NCBI RefSeq assembly: GCF_001014975.1
Contig: NZ_BBXA01000013.1
Coordinates: 682,001-746,000, forward strand
Length of the DNA: 64,000 nucleotides
Direction: 5' to 3'
Origin: Novosphingobium sp. MD-1
GTDB taxonomy: Bacteria; Pseudomonadota; Alphaproteobacteria; Sphingomonadales; Sphingomonadaceae
Part shown: positions 36,361-43,858 of the stretch, one piece after another
Layout: every line of letters begins with the position of its first letter
Position numbering within the stretch: position 1 is the first letter of the stretch
Translations under genes and position numbers: made by a program
Notes under the pieces: generated by a model
Database searches by the model: none
Seen by the model: only the letters and a program-made list of their open reading frames with translations
What the model was told of the DNA's origin: nothing

Positions 36361-36467
36361 GCCCCCCACTCAACGGATTGAGCCGCGCGCCGATGGCCCT
36401 GCGCTTGCGGAAGGATGACGAGAGGCTGACCGATCCGTCGCGCGCCGCCGACGATAACAGACTTCAT
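36357..36467 (-). pseudogene. 36-residue remnant resembling a NAD(P)-binding N-terminus
   Basis: A frame of 36 residues starts MKSVIVGGARRIGQPL and ends at a TGA that overlaps the ATG of the membrane protein (ATGA). The first residues resemble the opening of an NAD(P)-binding Rossmann domain, but the fold is not continued. It may be a stub of a lost epimerase, or a leader peptide coupling translation of the next gene. Confidence 0.3.
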
Positions 36468-36854
36468 GTTCGTGTCTCCCATGCGCAATGCTTGTTTGCA
36501 TGACGAGATGGCCGCGGCCGGTGTGACATGGGCGATGGCGAAATGAAAAAATATGCGCCGCTGATGCTCGATATCGTGATCCCGCCCGGCTTCCAGAGCA
36601 AGGATAGTGACTGGTCTGCCGATGACGTCCGTGCCGAAATGGGCCTTCGCATGGCCAGGGAGGTCGCGGCGATGCCTCTCCGGATATTCAGGCGGTGCCG
36701 CCCGCGGCGTCCTTCGCTGCACTGGCCGGACGTCAAGGCGTTACCGTCTTGGCACTGCGATTGGGCAACTGGTGCCGGCAAAAGCTTCTACCAGGATCGA
36801 CCGGAGCGTGCCTTTTAGGGGGCCATGGAAGGAATCCGAGAAACAGGCGTCGGA
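36468..36854. other. non-coding stretch between methyltransferase and 36-residue ORF
   Basis: About 390 bases in which I find no convincing gene. Short frames on both strands lack ribosome sites and any family motif. Decayed coding DNA is possible. Confidence 0.4.
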
Positions 36855-37616
36855 TCAAATCCGGCGATAGGCATACATGCTGGTCTCGTATGGAAAGGCG
36901 ACCACTTTGCCGTCGGCCAACTCAGGCGTCCGCGCGATGAGCCGGCGCACTTCGCGTTCCACCTTGGAACGCTCCCCACTCGGCAGCGCCGCAATGAAGC
37001 TTACTGACAGCGTGCGCTTGAGCACGACGTCTTCCGCCGTACCGACATGGCTGTTGCGGACATGGCGTTCGCCGATGGGCGCCAGGCCGGGCGTCGGAAA
37101 GGCTTGGCGCCATGTCCCGGTCCTGTAGCGCGGCGTGTCGCCTTCGCGGCGATTGGTGATCTCCGAAAGAGCGGCCACCCAGGGCACATCCTCGTCGCGT
37201 CCGTTCCAGATCAGGCCCAGCACGCCGCCCGGAACAAGCACGCGGCGCATTTCCGCAACCGCGGCAGGCGTTGCGAACCAGTGAAAGGCCTGCGCGCAGA
37301 CCACCGCGTGTACCGAAGCGTCGGGCAACGGGATGGCGTCTGCCAGCCCCGCCAGTGTCAAAACGTCAGGATGGGTCCGGACCAGTTGCTCCCGCATCTC
37401 GGGAATGGGTTCTAGCGCGATGATCTCGCAACCCGTCTGTTGCAGGATCGGGATGAACTTGCCGGTACCCGCGCCGACCTCCAGCGCCTTGCGACCGGGG
37501 CCGAGATCCAGCACTTCGCGCAACCACGTCACCGCCTCGGGTGGATAGCCGGGGCGCCCGGCCACATAAGCCATGGCGCCGCTATGATAGCCCTTCGACT
37601 TGTCATGGATCGGCAT
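36855..37616 (-). CDS. class I SAM-dependent methyltransferase
   Basis: 253 residues. Motif I is ALEVGAGTGKFIPILQQ near residue 40, followed by the acidic end of motif II and a PLPDASVHAVVCAQAFHWF segment. This is the methyltransferase-11 form found in small-molecule methylases (MRRVLVPGGVLGLIWNGRD). The ATG at 37616 matches the usual start of the family, while the frame extends farther upstream without a better site. Substrate unknown. It lies head to tail with an SDR gene after a 90-base gap. Confidence 0.85.
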   Translation of the reverse strand: MPIHDKSKGYHSGAMAYVAGRPGYPPEAVTWLREVLDLGPGRKALEVGAGTGKFIPILQQTGCEIIALEPIPEMREQLVRTHPDVLTLAGLADAIPLPDASVHAVVCAQAFHWFATPAAVAEMRRVLVPGGVLGLIWNGRDEDVPWVAALSEITNRREGDTPRYRTGTWRQAFPTPGLAPIGERHVRNSHVGTAEDVVLKRTLSVSFIAALPSGERSKVEREVRRLIARTPELADGKVVAFPYETSMYAYRRI

Positions 37617-37706
37617 GGCCCAATGTCTCGTTCTTCGTCGCGCTGGCGGGTGTATCGCGGAACCCTGAGGATAGCGCGGCAGTGCTGGAGACGCCATCAT
37701 TCGCGA

Positions 37707-38456
37707 TCAACGCGCTCCGGCCAGCGCGACGGCGTCCGCTCCCGCCGGGAAGTGCAGTTGCCCGTCGGTATCATGCACGGCGCGCCACACGCCTTCGGCG
37801 ACATCGCTTTCCCTGGTTGTCAGGGCAGGAGTGCCGAAGGCCTCCATGATCGGCTTTGCGAAGCCGGCATAGGCGTCCGGAATCAGCTGATCGACCGGCA
37901 TGACGGCGTTGGACGCAAACCGCGTGGTGGGCGCATAGCCAGGTTCCACCAGTTTCGTGCGGATGTTGAAGTAAGCCAGTTCATGCGCCAGCGACCCGGT
38001 GAACCCCTCGATCGCCTGCTTGCTGGCGGTATAGGCGGCAGCAAGCGGGAAGGCGCCGAGCGTGACGCTGGAGGTGACGTTGACGATCGTGCCAGCGCGC
38101 CGCGCGCGCATCTGGGGAATGACTGCCTGGCACATCGCCATCACGCCGATTGTGTTGGTATCGAAGAGCTGGCGCACAAGCGCCATGGGCGTCGCTTCGA
38201 AGGCGCCAACCGCGCCGATGCCCGCATTGTTCACCAACACGTCGATTTGGCCTGCGGCCTCGATCAACGATGCGATGCTGGCGGCGTTCGTCACGTCGAG
38301 CGGCAGTACGCGCAACTGGCGCGTATCGCCATCGAACGCCGCAGCCTCGGGGCGGCGCATCGTCGCGATGACATGCCAGCCCTGCTCCAGAAAGTGTTCT
38401 GCGATTGCCTTGCCATAGCCTGACGAAGTGCCGGTGATGAGGATCGTCCTGGTCAT
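37707..38456 (-). CDS. SDR family oxidoreductase
   Basis: 249 residues. Cofactor motif ITGTSSGYGKAIA, VNNAGIGAVGAFE, and the catalytic AYTASKQAIEGF are present, with the KLVEPGYAPTTRF tail of the classical SDR group. A GGAG site precedes the ATG at 38456. It diverges from an AraC-type regulator across 95 bases with a palindrome, the usual arrangement for regulator and target. Confidence 0.9.
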   Translation of the reverse strand: MTRTILITGTSSGYGKAIAEHFLEQGWHVIATMRRPEAAAFDGDTRQLRVLPLDVTNAASIASLIEAAGQIDVLVNNAGIGAVGAFEATPMALVRQLFDTNTIGVMAMCQAVIPQMRARRAGTIVNVTSSVTLGAFPLAAAYTASKQAIEGFTGSLAHELAYFNIRTKLVEPGYAPTTRFASNAVMPVDQLIPDAYAGFAKPIMEAFGTPALTTRESDVAEGVWRAVHDTDGQLHFPAGADAVALAGAR

Positions 38457-38527
38457 GTGCCTGTCTCCTGCGGTGGCGCTGGCAAGGACATAGACGGAGG
38501 CGACGATACGATATATAATCATAGCAC

Positions 38528-38542
38528 CAATAATCATTATTG
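38528..38542. promoter_or_regulatory. palindrome between SDR and AraC-type regulator genes
   Basis: CAATAATCATTATTG is a 15-bp palindrome apart from its central base. It ends nine bases before the regulator ATG, in the AT-rich divergent promoter region. Confidence 0.5.
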
Positions 38543-38551
38543 ATCGTCTAA

Positions 38552-39454
38552 ATGGACCCCTTGAGCGACATGATCACCCTGCTTCGACCCAGAGCGGCCG
38601 TTTCAAAGCCGATCTCCGGTCGGGGCTCGTGGGGCGTTCGTTATGAGGCCCACGACGCACCCGGCTTCACCATCGTTCTTGCCGGGCAGGCCTGGCTGAG
38701 CTTTGTCGGGGAGGAACCTCTCCGTCTCGCGCAGGGCGATTTTCTACTGCTGCCGACGACGCCGGCCTTTTCGCTAAGCAGCGAGCCGGGGGTGCGATGC
38801 GATCCTGTTGCGCCGCGCGCCGAGGCGGTCCGGCACGGCGAGCAGGACGGCGAACCGGATTTCATCGCTCTGGGCGGCAGCTTCGCGTTCGAGCGGGTCA
38901 ATGCACCGCTGCTTCTCTCCTTGTTGCCGGAGCGTATCCATATTCCCGCCGCTGACGGGAAGGCGACGCGTTTCGGTCGGCTGATCGCTATGCTCGCCGA
39001 GGAATGCGCCAGTGATGATCCCGGCAAGGACCTGATGCTCCGGCGGATGTTGGACGCGCTGCTCATCGAGGCGCTGCGGTCGCACGATGTAGGGGAGGAT
39101 GGCGTGGTCGCGGGCCTGCTGAACGGCCTGCGCGACCCGGCGCTCGCCCGCGCGCTTCAGGCGATCCATGCAGACGTCCGGGCGGGCTGGACCGTTGCTG
39201 GTCTCGCCGTCGTCGCCGGCATGTCGCGCTCGGCCTTCTCGGCCCGGTTCGGAGAGATCATGGGCTGCGCGCCGATCGAATATCTGGCGCGTTGGCGCAT
39301 GGCGATCGCGAAGGAGGCACTCGCACAGGGTACCAAGTCGCTCGATCGGATCGCCGACGAGATTGGCTATGAATCGGCAAGCGCATTCAGCACGGCTTTC
39401 CGCAAGCGGCTGGGCTGCCCACCCGGTAGATTTGCGCGTGAGGCAGCCCTTTAG
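38552..39454 (+). CDS. AraC-family regulator with cupin domain
   Basis: 300 residues. The N-terminal cupin-6-like domain (GWAGQAWLSFVGEEPLRLAQGDFLLLP in modified form) is followed by a bipartite AraC DNA-binding domain. Its first helix-turn-helix is VAGMSRSAFSARFGEIMG, and the second ADEIGYESASAFSTAFRKRLGCPPGRF. The divergent SDR gene is the likely target. The signal sensed is unknown. Confidence 0.92.
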   Translation: MDPLSDMITLLRPRAAVSKPISGRGSWGVRYEAHDAPGFTIVLAGQAWLSFVGEEPLRLAQGDFLLLPTTPAFSLSSEPGVRCDPVAPRAEAVRHGEQDGEPDFIALGGSFAFERVNAPLLLSLLPERIHIPAADGKATRFGRLIAMLAEECASDDPGKDLMLRRMLDALLIEALRSHDVGEDGVVAGLLNGLRDPALARALQAIHADVRAGWTVAGLAVVAGMSRSAFSARFGEIMGCAPIEYLARWRMAIAKEALAQGTKSLDRIADEIGYESASAFSTAFRKRLGCPPGRFAREAAL

Positions 39455-39571
39455 GTGACAACGCGCTGCTGGTCGTTGCGAACTGCCTTGCAGCACTCCG
39501 CGCTGGTCTCTCCGGAAAGCTGAGCCGAGGGAGATCGATTTACGGGTCACATACTACCCACGCTGCCGCCG

Positions 39572-39827
39572 CCCCCTATTTCAGCTTGGTGCGCCATGCG
39601 CTGGGTGATGCGGTCGAAGGCGACCACTTCTTCGACATCGTTGCCTCCGATATCGCCTGGGAGGTGCTTTATGACTTCCCCGGATGGCCGCCCTGACATC
39701 GGGGCGCGAGGCACTGATGAACGCTTTTCACGGCTATGTGCAGCATATCGCGCTGTCCTCCACGAGCGGCTTGGTCGTCCACCGCGCCGACGACGGGCCG
39801 ATCGGGCGATGTGAAGGTCGGCTTTGA
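39572..39827 (+). pseudogene. frameshifted SnoaL/NTF2-like remnant
   Basis: Two plus-strand frames join to give a SnoaL-type domain. The first frame reads LVRHALGDAVEGDHFFDIVASDIAWEVLYDFPGW and ends at TGA near 39695. The next frame continues GREALMNAFHGYVQHIALSSTSGLVVHRADDG. A one-base shift near 39687 explains the break. The C-terminal third is missing and no ATG or ribosome site is well placed. It is a decayed copy of a small steroid-isomerase/polyketide-cyclase-like protein. Confidence 0.65.
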
Positions 39828-39864
39828 AGGCGGCGGGCGACGCTGTAAGTTTGATGAAGTCACG

Positions 39865-40815
39865 TCACGACAGGCATCCCATGTCGCCAAGTGTGGTTCT
39901 TACCGCAAGGGCGAGCGGCGTATGCGGCTCGGCGCCGAGCGTGGCGACCAGACGGGCATTGTTAAGGCGGATCGCCCGCTGCCAGAGATAACGCATCTCC
40001 ATCAGTTCGCGCGGGGTCACTGCGAAGAGGCCGGCAATGCGTAGCAACCACCAGGGGAAAGGGGCAACGCGTGCATTAGGCTCACCCAGTGCCTGTATGA
40101 TCGCTTCGATCATCGCGGCGCCGGTAGCGTCCCAATGGCCGTCCATATGGAAGGTTTCGAAGCCTTGCGCGGTGTCGCGCTCAATCAGGCGCACCATGGT
40201 TTCGGCAACATCGGGCAGATAAGCCCATTGATGGCCCACTCCAGGCTCGCCGGGACTACGGATGACGCCTGGTCGCGCGCCCGGCTTGATCAGCCCCTGG
40301 GCGAACCAGCTGTTGGCAGCACCAGGGCCGAAGAAGTCACCCGCCCGCACGATGAGCGCGCGAATGTCTCCCGCCTCGGCGGCGCTGCGAAGCTTGTGCT
40401 CCATTTCCACCCGGATCGCCCCCTTGCGAGTCACAGGATGTTGGGGCGCAGCTTCGTCGATCAGCGGAAAGCTGTCGGGGCCGTAATTGTAAACGGTGCC
40501 GGGCAGCACCACCCGGGCTCTTTGCGCGCGAGCCGCAGCGATGCTGTTGTCCAACATTGGCAGGACCAGCTTGTCCCAATCGCGATAGCCGGGCGGGTTA
40601 ACCGCGTGGACGATCAGTTTTGCGCCCGTCGCCGCTGCCGCTACGGTTGTGCTATCCATGGCATCCCCCGTCACCGGTATCACGTGACCTGGCAACCGCG
40701 CGAGGCTCTGCGCCCGGACGAGTGCGCGAACGCTCCATCCGCCCTCTGCCAGTCGCCGCGCGACCGCTCCGCCAATTCCTCCTGTCGCACCCAACACCAG
40801 AGCAATCCGTTCCAT
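39865..40815 (-). CDS. NAD-dependent epimerase/dehydratase-like oxidoreductase
   Basis: 316 residues. The Rossmann motif ALVLGATGGIGGAVARRL opens the protein, followed by TGDAMDSTTVAAAATGAKLIVHAVNPPG, and YNYGPDS and RAGDFFGPGAANSW fit an atypical extended-SDR/epimerase. An AAGGAGG site precedes the ATG at 40815. It diverges from a LysR regulator over about 90 bases, so that regulator probably controls it. Substrate unknown. Confidence 0.87.
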   Translation of the reverse strand: MERIALVLGATGGIGGAVARRLAEGGWSVRALVRAQSLARLPGHVIPVTGDAMDSTTVAAAATGAKLIVHAVNPPGYRDWDKLVLPMLDNSIAAARAQRARVVLPGTVYNYGPDSFPLIDEAAPQHPVTRKGAIRVEMEHKLRSAAEAGDIRALIVRAGDFFGPGAANSWFAQGLIKPGARPGVIRSPGEPGVGHQWAYLPDVAETMVRLIERDTAQGFETFHMDGHWDATGAAMIEAIIQALGEPNARVAPFPWWLLRIAGLFAVTPRELMEMRYLWQRAIRLNNARLVATLGAEPHTPLALAVRTTLGDMGCLS

Positions 40816-40862
40816 GTCAGCCTCCTTGTACGAGGCCCTCCTCATCGCCGGAACAAGCATAC

Positions 40863-40900
40863 TACGAAATTGACGGAATGCGGCGATCAGCTATACGAAA
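40863..40900. promoter_or_regulatory. TACGAAA direct repeats between epimerase and LysR genes
   Basis: TACGAAA occurs at 40863-40869 and 40894-40900, 31 bases apart and so on the same face of the helix, in the divergent gap. They may be binding sites of the neighbouring LysR protein, and they favour the regulator start at 40905 over that at 40878. Confidence 0.35.
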
Positions 40901-40904
40901 ATCA

Positions 40905-41822
40905 ATGAATACTGAACCAAGCTGGGATTTATATCGCACCTTCGCTGCTGTGCTGCGGGAAGGATCGCTGTCAGCCGCCGCGCGCGTTCTTGGCCTGACG
41001 CAACCCAGTGTCGCCCGCCATATCGAGGCGCTTGAGCAGGCCGTGGGCGGTACGCTGTTTTTGCGCTCGCAACGGGGACTCTCGCCCACGGACCGTGCGC
41101 TGGCGTTGAAACCATATGCTGAAGATATGATCGCCACCTCGGCCGCCTTGTTGCGCACAGCCTCCGCCAACCGGGGAGAGATCGCGGGAACCGTGCGCAT
41201 CACAGCCAGCGAGGTGGTTGCAACGGAACATCTGCCGCCCGTGCTTGCGTCGTTACGCCGCCGCCACCCCCGGTTGTCCATCGAACTGATGGCGAGCGAT
41301 GCGATCGACGACCTGCTGCAACGCCGGGCCGACATCGCCATCCGCATGGTCGAACCGACCCAGCAAGCGCTGGTCGCGCGCAAGCTGGGCGTGCTGCAAC
41401 TGGGCCTGTACGCCCATCGCGATTATCTCGACCTGCGGGGCATTCCAGGATCGATCGCTGACCTCATCGACCACGATCTGATTGGCGCAGACAGCAACGG
41501 AAACTTGTCACGCGCGGTGCTCGGCGCGCTGCCCGGCCTCGATCATGCGAATTTCGCGCTGCGAGTAGACAACACCGTCGTCCAACTTGCCGCCATCCGT
41601 GCCGGCTTCGGCATCGGCATTTGCCAGGTGGCGATTGCCGCGCGCGACGCCATGCTCGAGCGCATCCTGCCTGATGGTTTCGCCTTCGACTTACCGCTCT
41701 GGATCGTCATGCACGAGGGCCTGCGGAGCAACGAGCGATATCGCGCGGTCTTTGACGCTCTGGTGGAAGGGCTGGGGCATGGCGTATCCATGCCCACGGG
41801 CTCCTCACCGGTTGCTCGTTGA
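40905..41822 (+). CDS. LysR-family transcriptional regulator
   Basis: 305 residues. The winged helix-turn-helix is LREGSLSAAARVLGLTQPSVARHIEALEQ, followed by an effector domain (GTVRITASEVVATEHLPPVLASL, LQRRADIAIRMVEPTQ, and AAIRAGFGIGICQVAIA). An earlier in-frame ATG at 40878 would add nine residues, but the start at 40905 is nearer the family norm. It diverges from the epimerase gene, its most likely target. Confidence 0.9.
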   Translation: MNTEPSWDLYRTFAAVLREGSLSAAARVLGLTQPSVARHIEALEQAVGGTLFLRSQRGLSPTDRALALKPYAEDMIATSAALLRTASANRGEIAGTVRITASEVVATEHLPPVLASLRRRHPRLSIELMASDAIDDLLQRRADIAIRMVEPTQQALVARKLGVLQLGLYAHRDYLDLRGIPGSIADLIDHDLIGADSNGNLSRAVLGALPGLDHANFALRVDNTVVQLAAIRAGFGIGICQVAIAARDAMLERILPDGFAFDLPLWIVMHEGLRSNERYRAVFDALVEGLGHGVSMPTGSSPVAR

Positions 41823-41909
41823 TGATCATGAACCTGCGGCGGCTTTCGACGAGCCCTGCTTCGGCCGCGTATGGCCCGCTTTAAGGCGGGAATGGAAGAT
41901 TCGCCCGCA

Positions 41910-42359
41910 TCAATTCCGTTGTCGCAGCTTTGTTAGCGCTTGATCGAGGGCGGAAAGAAAGCGCGAGCGATCGGTTTTGCTGAAGGGGGCTGGTCCGCCC
42001 AGGTTCTCACCACCAGCGCGCAGATCGGACAGGATGGCCCGCATGGCGATGGCGTTACCGATTGAGGAACTCGTAAAGGGGTGGCCCGTCGGGGAAATGA
42101 CCGTGGCCCCCAATTTCAGACAGCGGTCCGCCAACAGGATGTCTGCGGTGATCACAACCGTATCGCCGCCCGTGTTCTCGACGATCCAGTCGTCGGCCGC
42201 GTCGAAAGCGTCGCTCACGACTTTGCGCGCTATGAGCGGATCGGGCGGCACACGGATCGGGCTATTGCTGACCACAACCACCGGAAACTTGTAGCGGATC
42301 GCAACCTTGTAGGTTTCATCTTTCACCGGACAAGCGTCGGCATCGATCAGAATCTGCAT
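41910..42359 (-). CDS. YaiI/YqxD (UPF0178) family protein
   Basis: 149 residues with the family landmarks ILIDADACPVK at the N-terminus, VVVVSNSPI, a DAADDWIVENTGGDTVVITADILLA core, and SPTGHPFTSSSIGNAIAMR. The acidic positions suggest a PIN-like nuclease fold, but no activity is established for the family to my knowledge. It stands alone between a LysR gene and the phosphoesterase gene. Confidence 0.92.
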   Translation of the reverse strand: MQILIDADACPVKDETYKVAIRYKFPVVVVSNSPIRVPPDPLIARKVVSDAFDAADDWIVENTGGDTVVITADILLADRCLKLGATVISPTGHPFTSSSIGNAIAMRAILSDLRAGGENLGGPAPFSKTDRSRFLSALDQALTKLRQRN

Positions 42360-42581
42360 CATGACGTGCCATAGCGCCATCGCGTCCGAATGACGACGAT
42401 CTCATGCCGATAAACCGGCAGCCTTCAATGCACGCACGGCCGCCTTCGGAATTTGTGCGGCTCAGCCTGAAAGGCAGTTTCGGCGGCAGACGGGGCATCC
42501 AGCGTGGATGAACTTCAGGTGGCGCGGGCACATGCATAACCATGCACCATGCCTACGCCACCTGGATCGCGTATGTGCGGA

Positions 42582-43844
42582 CTACTTCGGTGCGCCGAAG
42601 CGCTGGCGGAAGCCGGTCAGGTCGATCGTGAAATCCTCCTGATCATGGAACTGCGCGTCGGTCAGCCTGGGCTTCTCGACCGCCTTGTACCACGCGGCGT
42701 ATTCAGCCGTGTCGCGGCTCTGCTTCTTGTAGGCGGTCGAATAAGTGCGCACGTGGATGGTCGGCACGGGCTTCGCCATGTCGAAGGTCATCAGGCGGAG
42801 CCAGCCATCGCCGATGCCCTCGCCCGGCTGCAGCTTCACGCCGGCGTCGATCGCGGTCTGACGCCGGTCCTGATAGTCCGACAGGACCTGCCACACCGGA
42901 TGGCCCGCGCGGTTGTCATCGACGCGCATCGCCTGGCCGTGCTCGTGGCCGCACAGCATCAGGAATATCTGGTCGTGTTGGCTGATCAGCTTGTCCCACA
43001 TCATCTGCGGATCGTTGTCCTCAGGATCGACCGCATGGTTGTCGATGATCGGGTTGGGCGCGCGGCGGCCTTCGTTGTCGAGGAAGTCGTGGGTCGAGAT
43101 GATCGTCGGCAGACCGGGATGCTCGGCGATAATCTTCGCGGCCCATTCCAGCGAGGAATCGTGCGCGTCGAACTGCAGGCCGATGTGCAGGAACGTATAG
43201 CCGCCGGCGGTGAAGATCTGCGCGCTGTCCGCGCCGCCATCGTGGCTGGCGACGTACCACGGCTTGCCCTTGAAGAAGGGCTGGTCGGCGCCGAACAGCG
43301 AGCGGAAGTTGTCGAGCCCGCCGGCGTGCAGCACGCCCAGGCTCGACATGTCCTTGAACACGACGGCCGGCGGGTGGTTGGCGTCGGTCCACATCGCGTC
43401 GTGATCGTGGTTGCCGGGCACGACCGAGAACGGCACCTTGTCCGCGATCATCGCATAGCCCGCCCGTGCGGTCGGGATCTCGATGGTGGTCACCTTGGGC
43501 GTCGGCGCGAAGTGGCTGTCCATGATCGGGTTGGCCACGCGCTTGAAACCGCGCACGGCATGCGCTGGGTCCATCAGCAGCGTCTGGTGCTGCCACACAT
43601 CGCCCAGCGCGGTGACGAAGGCGATGTCACCGCCGTTGGCCTCGAGATTGTCGGCGATGAACTTCATTTGCTCGAGGAACATCTTGTCCGCGTCGAACTT
43701 GAAGCCTTCGGCGGTCTGGTGGGTATAGTCGATGTAGTTCTGCGTGTCGGGGATCGCGGCGATGGTGAACGACAGATCCTTGGCGGATGCCGTCGCGGCG
43801 AACGCCAGCGCGGTCGCGGCCAGCAGGGTGGTGAAGCGCTTCAT
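42582..43844 (-). CDS. secreted calcineurin-like metallophosphoesterase
   Basis: 420 residues. A signal peptide (FTTLLAATALAFAATASA) is followed by a metallophosphoesterase domain: IPDTQNYIDY, FVTALGDVWQ, SVVPGNHDHDAMW, IISTHDF and LMLCGHEHGQAMRVD, which together supply the bimetal site. It lies 14 bases after a TonB receptor gene, so the two form a unit in which phosphate is released from an ester before or after import. The substrate is not defined by the sequence. Confidence 0.9.
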   Translation of the reverse strand: MKRFTTLLAATALAFAATASAKDLSFTIAAIPDTQNYIDYTHQTAEGFKFDADKMFLEQMKFIADNLEANGGDIAFVTALGDVWQHQTLLMDPAHAVRGFKRVANPIMDSHFAPTPKVTTIEIPTARAGYAMIADKVPFSVVPGNHDHDAMWTDANHPPAVVFKDMSSLGVLHAGGLDNFRSLFGADQPFFKGKPWYVASHDGGADSAQIFTAGGYTFLHIGLQFDAHDSSLEWAAKIIAEHPGLPTIISTHDFLDNEGRRAPNPIIDNHAVDPEDNDPQMMWDKLISQHDQIFLMLCGHEHGQAMRVDDNRAGHPVWQVLSDYQDRRQTAIDAGVKLQPGEGIGDGWLRLMTFDMAKPVPTIHVRTYSTAYKKQSRDTAEYAAWYKAVEKPRLTDAQFHDQEDFTIDLTGFRQRFGAPK

Positions 43845-43858
43845 CGAATGCATCCTTT

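Noticed and set aside
36528..36818. A 96-residue plus-strand frame in the gap upstream of the methyltransferase
   Set aside because: No family motif and no ribosome site, and other frames in the gap look equally random.
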